From assembly GCA_910584235.1 (NCBI GenBank), contig CAJTZD010000039.1:1-37709 (forward strand): a DNA stretch of 37,709 bases, in the 5' to 3' direction. Positions 31,593 to 37,709 of this stretch are shown here, piece after piece. Position 1 is the first letter of the stretch. Each line of letters starts with the position of its first letter. The notes under the pieces were generated by a model that saw only the letters and a list, made by a program, of their open reading frames with translations, had not been told where the DNA came from and did not search any database. Origin of the DNA: an uncultured Acetatifactor sp. (lineage in GTDB: Bacteria; Bacillota; Clostridia; Lachnospirales; Lachnospiraceae). The translations under genes and the position numbers were made by a program.

Positions 31593-32606
31593 ATGATCGA
31601 TTTGCACTTACATCTGGACGGCTCCATACATCCGGCGGACATGTTCCGCCTGGCAGAGATGGCAGGAACAAACCCGGGGGCGGAAACGGAAGCAGAAATG
31701 AAGAAAAAGCTTGCGGTGGGGCCCGACTGCAGGAATCTGGGGGAATATCTGGAGAAATTCGAGCTACCCCTGCAGGTGCTGCAGACGGAAGAATGTCTGG
31801 AATTTGCGGTGTACAGGCTGTTAGAGAGACTGCATGCACAGGGGCTGTGCCGTGGGGAGATCCGCTTTGCGCCGCAGCTGCATACCCGCAGAGGCCTTAA
31901 CCAGAGATCCGTGACAGAGGCGGCGGTGTCCGGCCTTGCCCTGGGCATCAGGGACTTTGGCATATCCGCCGGACTGATCCTGTGCTGTATGCGCGGGGCG
32001 GACAACCAGGCGGAGAATATGGAGACGGTGGCTGTGGCGAAATCCTGCCTGGGAAAAGGCGTCTGTGCCGTGGACCTGGCCGGAAATGAGGCGGCCTATC
32101 CCACGCAGGACTTCGCCGATGTATTCCGCCAGGCAAGGGAATGGGGGATACCGGTCGTCATCCACGCCGGCGAGGCAGCAGGGCCGGAGAGTGTCAAATC
32201 TGCCCTTGCGCTGGGCGCGGTGCGCATCGGCCATGGGATACATGCCATGGAGGATGAGGCTCTTAAGGCGGTTTTAAGGGAAAGGAAAATCTATCTGGAA
32301 ATGTGCTATTCCAGCAATCTGCAGACGAGGACGGTGGACGCACCGGAGGAATATCCGCTGGTCAGCTTTCTGGAGGAGGGCCTGTGTGCTACGGTCAATA
32401 CGGACAATATCACCGTGTCTGACACGGATTTAAAAAAGGAATATCTACTGCTGCAGGAAAAGTTTCTGCTGAGTCCGCAGACCATGAGGCAACTGGCCAC
32501 AAACGGCGCAGACGCGGCATTTGTCACGGAGGAAGAGAGGATACGCTTAAAGGCGCAGATCAACCGGGAATTTTTCTCCTGGCTGGACTGCGGCGCTGTC
32601 TCCTGA
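31593..32606 (+). CDS. add: Adenosine deaminase family
   Basis: A 337-residue cytoplasmic enzyme that hydrolyses adenosine (or a related purine) to inosine and ammonia. ATG 31593 is chosen because AAGGAGGG lies 8 nt upstream and the zinc motif begins at once; the longer in-frame start at 31425 belongs to a transposon remnant. Ligands are H5-x-H7 (HLHLDGS), H191 with the catalytic Glu194 (HAGEA), H214 (GHG) and D271. The residue after D271 is Asn (TDN) where mammalian ADA has a second Asp, a variant found in many Firmicutes members, so the exact purine substrate is less sure. No neighbour belongs to purine salvage. The gene survived next to a decayed Tn554-like element and now probably relies on local promoters. 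Confidence 0.88.
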   Translation: MIDLHLHLDGSIHPADMFRLAEMAGTNPGAETEAEMKKKLAVGPDCRNLGEYLEKFELPLQVLQTEECLEFAVYRLLERLHAQGLCRGEIRFAPQLHTRRGLNQRSVTEAAVSGLALGIRDFGISAGLILCCMRGADNQAENMETVAVAKSCLGKGVCAVDLAGNEAAYPTQDFADVFRQAREWGIPVVIHAGEAAGPESVKSALALGAVRIGHGIHAMEDEALKAVLRERKIYLEMCYSSNLQTRTVDAPEEYPLVSFLEEGLCATVNTDNITVSDTDLKKEYLLLQEKFLLSPQTMRQLATNGADAAFVTEEERIRLKAQINREFFSWLDCGAVS

Positions 32607-32653
32607 GAGAGGCGGCTTAGCCGCAGCCGGAGAAAGTAAGGGAAATCCACTAT

Positions 32654-33277
32654 TTAGCGAGATATGGTCACCCCGCATTTTCTCAACTGAGCATTGGATA
32701 ATTCCGGAAAACGGACAAGGGGCAGGGGCGTATTCGGGTGTACGCCAAGGGCCTTTTCCATCCATACCATATGATACCATGTCCCGAACTTGTATCCGCA
32801 GTTATGGAATTTCCCGGCAAAATCATACCCCACATGTCCGTGGAACTGGACGCTGTTCTTCGTCAGATAATCGTCCTCCACCTCCGGATAACCGATGCAT
32901 GCGTTGAGATTACAGATATTCTGGGCTTTGGAGATCAGCTCCAGCACTTCATAGAGCTTTTTTCCAAGGCCCATTTTCTGCTTATTCTGCTTTAGATAGA
33001 TTGTGGTCTCCGCGGACCAGTCGTATGCGGCACGTCCTACGAATGCGCCGGTGTAGGCATAACCCAGGATTTCTCCGTTTTCCTCGGCGACGATATAAGG
33101 GTATTTCTGCAGAGTATGCTCGATCCGGCTGCGGAATTCTTCTACACTCGGAACTTCGTATTCAAATGTGACAGCCGTTTTTTCCACATAAGGGGCGTAG
33201 ATCTCCCGGATTTCAGAGGCATCCTCTGCACGGGCAGTGCGGATGATAGTTTCAGAACGGTTTTCAGACATAATCAT
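32654..33277 (-). CDS. GNAT acetyltransferase, Pat/MnaT-like
   Basis: A 207-residue cytoplasmic acetyltransferase. ATG at 33277 follows GAGAAGG; the longer frame upstream crosses the promoter. The sequence matches phosphinothricin-type GNAT enzymes: TARAEDASEIREIYAPYVEKT, VTFEYEVPSVEEF, and GYAYTGAFVGRAAYDWSAE. The acetyl-CoA loop is KMGLGKKLY, less canonical than the usual RGxG. The C-terminal FHGHVGYDFAGKFHNCGYKFG is typical. Relatives acetylate the amino group of L-amino acid derivatives such as methionine sulfoximine or phosphinothricin. It converges with adenosine deaminase, whose stop is 47 nt away; I see no clear terminator between them. Confidence 0.88.
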   Translation of the reverse strand: MIMSENRSETIIRTARAEDASEIREIYAPYVEKTAVTFEYEVPSVEEFRSRIEHTLQKYPYIVAEENGEILGYAYTGAFVGRAAYDWSAETTIYLKQNKQKMGLGKKLYEVLELISKAQNICNLNACIGYPEVEDDYLTKNSVQFHGHVGYDFAGKFHNCGYKFGTWYHMVWMEKALGVHPNTPLPLVRFPELSNAQLRKCGVTISR

Positions 33278-33328
33278 AATATGACCTTCTCTCTTTTCTG
33301 AATCCAAATAATCAACTGTTTTGCCTAT

Positions 33329-33357
33329 ATTATATGCCTTTGCATACAGGAATACAA
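33329..33357 (-). promoter_or_regulatory. Sigma-A promoter of the acetyltransferase
   Basis: On the minus strand TTGTAT (33357-33352) and a perfect TATAAT (33334-33329) stand 17 nt apart, about 50 nt before the start codon. The rest of the 302-bp divergent gap (33278-33579) holds a weak plus-strand TATATA at 33520-33525 with no good -35, so the isomerase operon may need an activator. Confidence 0.7.
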
Positions 33358-33579
33358 GCCTGAAAATTCTGCTATTTTTCATGGACGGCGCCATCCGTGC
33401 ATTCAGGCCGGGCATGTGCGGCAAAGAGAAAAAACGTCAGCACGGATGAGAAAGAATGCTGAAATAATAGAAGAAACAGCCCGAAAGCATTTTACAGATT
33501 AGTCAAAATGTGGTACTTTTATATATAGGAGCAGAAAACCAAAGGGACCGCTCCGGAATGAAGGAGGTAGAAAGGCCAG

Positions 33580-34443
33580 ATGAAGTACGACAAAATCAGC
33601 GGTTTCGCCGATGAGATCGCAGAGGACGTGGACACACAGTTTGGGGTGCTGAAGAAGCTGGGGATCGGCTATTTTGAACCCAGGGGGATTGACGGGAAGA
33701 ACATAGCGAATCTATTAGACAGCGAAGTGGCGGCGCTTAAGGAGAAGATGGAACGTGAGGGAATCAAGGTATCCTCCATTGGCTCTCCCATTGGGAAGAT
33801 CAGGCTTGATGAGGATTTCGAGGCCCATTTTGAACGGTTCCGGAGAGTGGTGGAGATCGCCAAAATGCTGGACGCCAGGTATATCAGAATGTTCAGCTTT
33901 TACCGTCCTGCAGGGGAGAACGCAGGAGAGTGGACGGCGAAAGAGAGGGAAGAAGTCATCAGCCGCCTGCGCAGGATGATCGCCTATGCGAAAGAGCAGG
34001 ATGTAGTGCTGCTTCATGAGAATGAAAAGGATATTTACGGGGATACCGTAAAGCGCTGCGAGGATTTGATGCGGGAGCTAAACTGCCGGCATTTCCGGGC
34101 TGTGTTCGATCCGGCCAATTTCGTGCAGTGCGGGCAGGACACGAAAGAAGCCTGTGAAAAGCTAAAGGACTTCGTCAGCTACGTACATATCAAGGACGCG
34201 TTTATGAAAGACGGGAGCGTAGTGCCGGCCGGATCCGGGGACGGAAACGTGGAATATATCCTGAAAAGTCTTTTCGACGCCGGATACGACGGGTTCTTAA
34301 GCCTGGAGCCCCATCTGGGCAGTTTTGCGGGCCTGGCGGCGCTGGAGCTGGACGACAAGATGCTGGATCTGCCCCAGGGCGGAGAGGGGACTTTCACACT
34401 GGCATATCGTGCATTGGAAGAAATCATAGATAAAATCAAATAG
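33580..34443 (+). CDS. TIM-barrel sugar isomerase/epimerase
   Basis: A 287-residue cytoplasmic protein with ATG after GAAGGAGG. It belongs to the xylose-isomerase-like (AP endonuclease 2-type) barrel family. The expected metal site is present: E147 (LLHENEK), D177 (FDPANF), H203 (YVHIKDA) and E243 (SLEPHLG). Relatives convert or epimerise sugars, keto-sugars and inositol derivatives; exact substrate not readable. It leads a run with a Gfo/Idh/MocA oxidoreductase and a MATE carrier, with 41- and 46-nt gaps. Isomerase plus Gfo/Idh/MocA is a frequent pair in catabolism of rare sugars, cyclitols or C-glycosides. Confidence 0.9.
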   Translation: MKYDKISGFADEIAEDVDTQFGVLKKLGIGYFEPRGIDGKNIANLLDSEVAALKEKMEREGIKVSSIGSPIGKIRLDEDFEAHFERFRRVVEIAKMLDARYIRMFSFYRPAGENAGEWTAKEREEVISRLRRMIAYAKEQDVVLLHENEKDIYGDTVKRCEDLMRELNCRHFRAVFDPANFVQCGQDTKEACEKLKDFVSYVHIKDAFMKDGSVVPAGSGDGNVEYILKSLFDAGYDGFLSLEPHLGSFAGLAALELDDKMLDLPQGGEGTFTLAYRALEEIIDKIK

Positions 34444-34471
34444 ATAAAATCAAATAGATAAATTCAAATAG
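34426..34471 (+). repeat. Three 14-bp tandem repeats across a stop codon
   Basis: ATAGATAAAATCAA occurs at 34426-34439 and 34440-34453, and with one change (AAATTC) at 34454-34467, followed by ATAG. The first copy is coding, the stop TAG of the isomerase lies at the start of the second, and the third leads to the ribosome binding site of the next gene. Loss or gain of a copy by slippage would alter the gap between the two genes by 14 nt. Confidence 0.85.
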
Positions 34472-34484
34472 GAGGGATTGCTCT

Positions 34485-35645
34485 ATGGAAAAAATCAGGT
34501 TAGGTATCGTCGGTTTCGGCAACATGGGAACCGGACATGTGAAGAATGTGGTGGAGGGGAAAGTGCCGGACATGGTCATGGGGGCCATCTGCGATACCGC
34601 TCCCGCCAGGTGCCAAGCGGCCAGGGAGCTGTATCCTGAGATTCCGGTATTTGAGGATGCGGGGGAGCTGTACCGCAGCGGTTTATGCGATGTGGTACTC
34701 ATCGCCACACCCCATTATTATCATCCATCCCTTGCCATTGAGGCCTTTGCCCGGGGGCTGCATGTAATCACGGAAAAGCCTGCCGGTGTCTATACCGGTC
34801 AGGTAAAGGAGATGAATGCCGCAGCGGAGAAATCCGACCGGAAATTCGGCATCATGTACAACCAGCGGACCAATCCGGTATACCAGAAGCTGCGGGATAT
34901 GGTGCAAAAAGGTGAATTGGGCCACATCAAGAGGATCACATGGATCATCACGGACTGGTACCGTCCCCAGGCCTATCACGACAGCAGCACATGGCGTTCT
35001 ACCTGGAAGTCAGAGGGCGGCGGCGCGCTGATCAATCAGAATCCTCATCAGCTGGATCTGTGGCAGTGGATGTTCGGTATGCCGGATCGGATATTCGCAA
35101 AGGCAAGCTTTGGCAAATATTATAATATTGAAGTGGAAGACGATGTGATGGCGTATTTTGAGTACGACAACGGCACCACGGGAGAATATATTACCTCCAC
35201 CGGGGAGACGCCGGGCACCAACCGCCTGGAGATCGCCTGCGACATGGGCAAGGTGGTGGTGGAGAACAACAAGATCACGTTCCACCGCAATGTCATCTCG
35301 GAGCGGGAGCACAATCGGGTAAACACAGTGCCCTTTGCAAGACCGGAGTGCTGGGAGTGCAATATTCCGGCGGACTTCTCCGGCGGGCCCCAGCATGTGG
35401 GGATTCTGAACAATTTCGCCTCCGCGCTGCTGCATGGCACGCCGCTGTTGGCGCCCGGGGAGGAGGGCATCAATGGGCTTACAATCTCCAATGCCATCCA
35501 TTTAAGCGCGTGGACAGGGGAGACCGTGGACGTGAAGAACTTCCCGGACGAGAGATTCTATGAGCTGCTTCAGGAAAAGATCAGGACTTCCACCATCGTA
35601 AAGAAAGAGTCCCAGGTGGTGGTGGACAACAGCAATACCTATTAA
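34485..35645 (+). CDS. Gfo/Idh/MocA-family oxidoreductase
   Basis: A 386-residue NAD(P)-dependent enzyme with ATG after TAGGAGGG. The N-terminal Rossmann domain has LGIVGFGNMGTGH (6-18). VITEKPAGVYTGQV carries the conserved Lys of the EKP motif. The substrate domain contains WRSTWKSEGGGALINQNPHQLDLWQWMFG, the GGGxxxNxxxHxxD pattern with the catalytic His. Members oxidise sugars, inositols and amino-sugar derivatives or act in glycoside cleavage by redox steps. It most likely acts together with the isomerase/epimerase upstream. No redox or transport gene here reveals the substrate. Confidence 0.92.
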   Translation: MEKIRLGIVGFGNMGTGHVKNVVEGKVPDMVMGAICDTAPARCQAARELYPEIPVFEDAGELYRSGLCDVVLIATPHYYHPSLAIEAFARGLHVITEKPAGVYTGQVKEMNAAAEKSDRKFGIMYNQRTNPVYQKLRDMVQKGELGHIKRITWIITDWYRPQAYHDSSTWRSTWKSEGGGALINQNPHQLDLWQWMFGMPDRIFAKASFGKYYNIEVEDDVMAYFEYDNGTTGEYITSTGETPGTNRLEIACDMGKVVVENNKITFHRNVISEREHNRVNTVPFARPECWECNIPADFSGGPQHVGILNNFASALLHGTPLLAPGEEGINGLTISNAIHLSAWTGETVDVKNFPDERFYELLQEKIRTSTIVKKESQVVVDNSNTY

Positions 35646-35691
35646 GGCACAAATGTAAGAACGACAAAGACAGAGGGGTGGAAGAGCGGTC

Positions 35692-37062
35692 ATGACAAAC
35701 GATTTTTCAAAGGGAAAGGTATGGCAAAACATTATATCTCAGGCTATCCCTCTGATGCTGGCGCAGTTGGTGCTGCTTTTGTACAATGTGGTGGATCGTG
35801 TCTACATCGGGCATTTGCCCGGTGCGGACAGCATGGCGCTGACCGGCATCGGGCTGGCGTTCCCGCTGACCACCTTGGTGGCTGCGTTCACCTACCTGTT
35901 CGGCACCGGAGGGACGCCGCTGTTTTCCATTGCCAGAGGGGCCGGCGAGGAGGAGCGTGCGGAGAAGATACTGGGAAATACATGTTCACTGCTGATGGGA
36001 TGCTCTGTGGTGATTTTCCTGTTTTGCTATCTGTTCCGCAGACCGGTGCTCTATCTGTTCGGGGCCAGCGACGCCTCCTATGTGTATGCGGAAGCTTATC
36101 TGCGCATCTATCTGCTGGGCACGCCCTTTGCCATGCTCTCCACGGGCCTGAACGGCTTCATCAATGCCCAGGGCTTTCCGCGGATGGGGATGATGACGAC
36201 CCTTATCGGGGCGGTGCTGAATCTGATACTGGATCCGGTCTTTATATTTGCACTGGACATGGGGGTGGCCGGCGCTGCCCTGGCCACCATCTTAAGCCAG
36301 CTGGTATCCTGCATCTGGGTGCTGAGGTTTCTGACCGGGAAAAAGGCAGGGCTCCATATCCGGAAGCAGAATCTCCCAGTGGACTGGAAACTGACCAGGG
36401 AGATATCTGCCCTTGGCATGTCGGGCTTTATCATGCAGGCCACGAATTGTCTGGTGCAGGTGGTATGCAATGCCACGCTGAAGATATACGGCGGCGATTT
36501 GTACGTGGGAATCATGACAGTGATTAATTCCGTGCGGGAGATATTGTCCCTGCCGGTGCAGGGCCTTACCAGCGGTGCACAGCCCGTTCTCGGGTACAAC
36601 TATGGGGCGAAGCGCTACGACAGGGTCTGCCAGGGAATCCGCTTTACGGCCTGGCTTGGCATTCTGTACACGTTGCTGGCCTGGCTGGTGGTGATTCGGT
36701 GCCCGCACCTATTGCTTTCGGTGTTCACGGAAGATCCGGTCATGCTGGAGGCGGGGACCGTGGCGCTGAAACTGTACTTTTTCGGATTTTTCTTCATGGC
36801 GTTTCAGTTTACCGGGCAGTCGGCTTTTACGGCTCTGGGAGATTCCAGGCACGCGGTGTTCTTTTCTCTGCTGCGTAAGGCCGTAATTGTGGCGCCCCTG
36901 ACCATACTCCTGCCCCGCATGGGCCTGGGAGTGGACGGGGTGTTCTGGGCCGAACCCATCTCCAACTGCATCGGCGGCCTGGCCTGTTTTATTACAATGT
37001 ATTTTACGCTGTATCGGAAGCTGAAGAGAGAGTCCGGTGCCTGCAAAGAACCGGAAAGCTGA
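35692..37062 (+). CDS. MATE-family efflux transporter
   Basis: A 456-residue inner-membrane protein with about 12 helices in two similar halves. Start ATG follows GAGGGGTGGAAGAG. Typical MATE segments are the start FSKGKVWQNIISQAIPLMLAQLV, YNVVDRVYIGH, GIGLAFPLTTLVAAFTYLFGTGG and, in the second half, LPVQGLTSGAQPVLGYNYGAKRY. Family members export drugs or metabolites in exchange for sodium or protons. It is last in the run after the isomerase and oxidoreductase and ends at a perfect terminator, so it may export a by-product of that pathway or simply be co-transcribed. Confidence 0.93.
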   Translation: MTNDFSKGKVWQNIISQAIPLMLAQLVLLLYNVVDRVYIGHLPGADSMALTGIGLAFPLTTLVAAFTYLFGTGGTPLFSIARGAGEEERAEKILGNTCSLLMGCSVVIFLFCYLFRRPVLYLFGASDASYVYAEAYLRIYLLGTPFAMLSTGLNGFINAQGFPRMGMMTTLIGAVLNLILDPVFIFALDMGVAGAALATILSQLVSCIWVLRFLTGKKAGLHIRKQNLPVDWKLTREISALGMSGFIMQATNCLVQVVCNATLKIYGGDLYVGIMTVINSVREILSLPVQGLTSGAQPVLGYNYGAKRYDRVCQGIRFTAWLGILYTLLAWLVVIRCPHLLLSVFTEDPVMLEAGTVALKLYFFGFFFMAFQFTGQSAFTALGDSRHAVFFSLLRKAVIVAPLTILLPRMGLGVDGVFWAEPISNCIGGLACFITMYFTLYRKLKRESGACKEPES

Positions 37063-37072
37063 CGGAAATATA

Positions 37073-37107
37073 AAAAAGAAACCTTGATGAAATCAAGGTT
37101 TCTTTTT
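37073..37107. terminator. Perfect 16-bp bidirectional terminator
   Basis: AAAAAGAAACCTTGAT (37073-37088) and ATCAAGGTTTCTTTTT (37092-37107) are perfect complements with a GAA loop. T-runs in both directions serve the MATE operon and the minus-strand tRNA. Confidence 0.95.
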
Positions 37108-37115
37108 CGAAAGCG

Positions 37116-37188
37116 AGCTGCTGACGGGAATCGGACCCGTGACCTCCGCACTACCAATGCGACGCTCTACCTACTGAGCCACAGCAGC
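37116..37188 (-). tRNA. tRNA-Thr (anticodon GGU)
   Basis: The minus strand folds as a cloverleaf of 73 nt. The acceptor stem is GCTGCTG with CAGCAGC, the D-arm contains GGCTCAGTAGGTAGAGC, the anticodon loop TTGGTAG gives anticodon GGT, and the T-arm reads ACGGGTCCGATTCCCGT. It decodes ACC and ACU for threonine. The 3' CCA is not encoded and must be added after transcription. Confidence 0.95.
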
Positions 37189-37300
37189 ACATGATTACTT
37201 TCCGCAATCACAAGTTATATTATAGCAAGTCTTAACCGTCTTGTCAACAAAATTTTCTAAATTTTTTGCACAATTCGCATCCAATGTTCAGGCCGGTCTT

Positions 37301-37591
37301 TTAAAGATATTGATTCTGGGATTTCCTCATAAGAAACTTTACGGGATAGCCCTTTTCATCGCAGATAGAGCGGACTATATCCTCTGCCAGATCCCTGGAA
37401 CTGTCATTTATGCAGATGATACAGGCGTTTTTGCTGCGGTGGAAGATAGAGGACTTTGGCCAGCGTATAAAATAGGAAATCCGTTTGCTCAAAAGCGCTT
37501 TTTCGATAAGCCGCTTGCATTCCGGATCAGTGATTTCACACAATTCGATTTCGTTATTCACTTTCAATGAAGTATATAATGGCTGTTCCAT
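37301..37591 (-). CDS. Small soluble protein, DUF2007-like in outline
   Basis: A 96-residue protein with ATG 37591 after CGGAGGTCAGCC and a good promoter upstream. The outline is a short alpha/beta fold: a start PLYTSLKVNNEIE, a helix CKRLIEKALLSKRISYFIRW, a strand ACIICIND, then a helix SSRDLAEDIVRSICDE. Proteins that compute to 'putative signal transducing' (DUF2007) have a similar helix-strand plan with the pattern 'which residue pair lies between copies', but the match is weak, so I treat the function as unknown. No membrane segment. It stands alone beyond the tRNA. Confidence 0.65.
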   Translation of the reverse strand: MEQPLYTSLKVNNEIELCEITDPECKRLIEKALLSKRISYFIRWPKSSIFHRSKNACIICINDSSRDLAEDIVRSICDEKGYPVKFLMRKSQNQYL

Positions 37592-37621
37592 GGCTGACCT
37601 CCGTTTTTCTTATTGAAACAT

Positions 37622-37651
37622 ATTATATCATAATTCGACATTTATATGCAA
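37622..37651 (-). promoter_or_regulatory. Sigma-A promoter of the 96-residue protein gene
   Basis: On the minus strand TTGCAT (37651-37646) and TATAAT (37627-37622) are separated by 18 nt, about 30 nt before the start codon. Confidence 0.65.
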
Positions 37652-37709
37652 GTACCCGTGTTTAGAAGTTAGCACCATAATCTTTAGGAGCAGACCGACC
37701 CCCAAAACC

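Noticed and set aside
32606..32654. Terminator between adenosine deaminase and acetyltransferase
   Set aside because: GCGGCT-T-AGCCGC is palindromic, but a one-base loop cannot form a hairpin as drawn and no T-run follows.

Overview
The window looks like a chromosomal segment of a gut Clostridia bacterium, most likely Lachnospiraceae. This rests on strong GGAGG-type ribosome binding sites, sigma-A promoters, an AgrC/AgrA-type GHKL/LytTR pair, a YesM/YesN-type two-component system next to an LplB/LipO/YtcP-type sugar importer, an AAA-ATPase-like/PD-(D/E)XK gene, and a tRNA gene without an encoded CCA. The genus cannot be fixed from the sequence alone.

Region 1 (1-5.3 kb) is visibly more AT-rich than the rest. 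It carries a heavy-metal efflux set: a divergent ArsR-type repressor cut by the window edge, a free-standing HMA metal-binding protein, and a P1B-2-type (Zn/Cd/Pb) ATPase lacking its own HMA domain. An AgrA/AgrC-like quorum or peptide-sensing pair on the minus strand follows, with a divergent 65-residue membrane protein of unknown function. About 470 bp without a convincing gene come next.

Region 2 (5.7-26.0 kb) is a large carbohydrate-use locus. It has a YesM-like kinase and YesN-like AraC regulator, an OPA/UhpC-like MFS transporter, a divergent PHP-domain phosphoesterase, a calcineurin-like phosphoesterase, a three-gene ABC importer, a PfkB sugar kinase, a GH4 glycosidase with a CDAP active-site motif, a GH38 alpha-mannosidase, an M17 leucyl aminopeptidase and a 527-residue protein I cannot assign. 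No enzyme in the set shows a signal peptide, so intact oligosaccharides or glycopeptides would be imported and taken apart in the cytoplasm. Three copies of an AWTGGA-N6-yCCATT element lie before the phosphoesterase and the importer. In both promoters the proximal copy stands exactly 28 nt before the -10 box, which makes it the best candidate site for the YesN-like regulator.

Region 3 (26.1-31.6 kb) is a junkyard of mobile and accessory pieces: a HIT-family hydrolase, a LacI-type regulator that has lost its DNA-binding half, a coiled-coil (possibly ribbon-helix-helix) protein overlapping an AAA-ATPase-like/PD-(D/E)XK gene, two unassigned overlapping genes, and remnants of a Tn554-type TnpA-TnpB-TnpC element. 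The TnpC remnant runs in frame into an adenosine deaminase gene.

Region 4 (31.6-37.7 kb) holds adenosine deaminase, a GNAT acetyltransferase on the minus strand, then a TIM-barrel sugar isomerase/epimerase, a Gfo/Idh/MocA oxidoreductase and a MATE transporter in a row. These are followed by a 16-bp bidirectional terminator, tRNA-Thr(GGU) and a small conserved-looking minus-strand protein.
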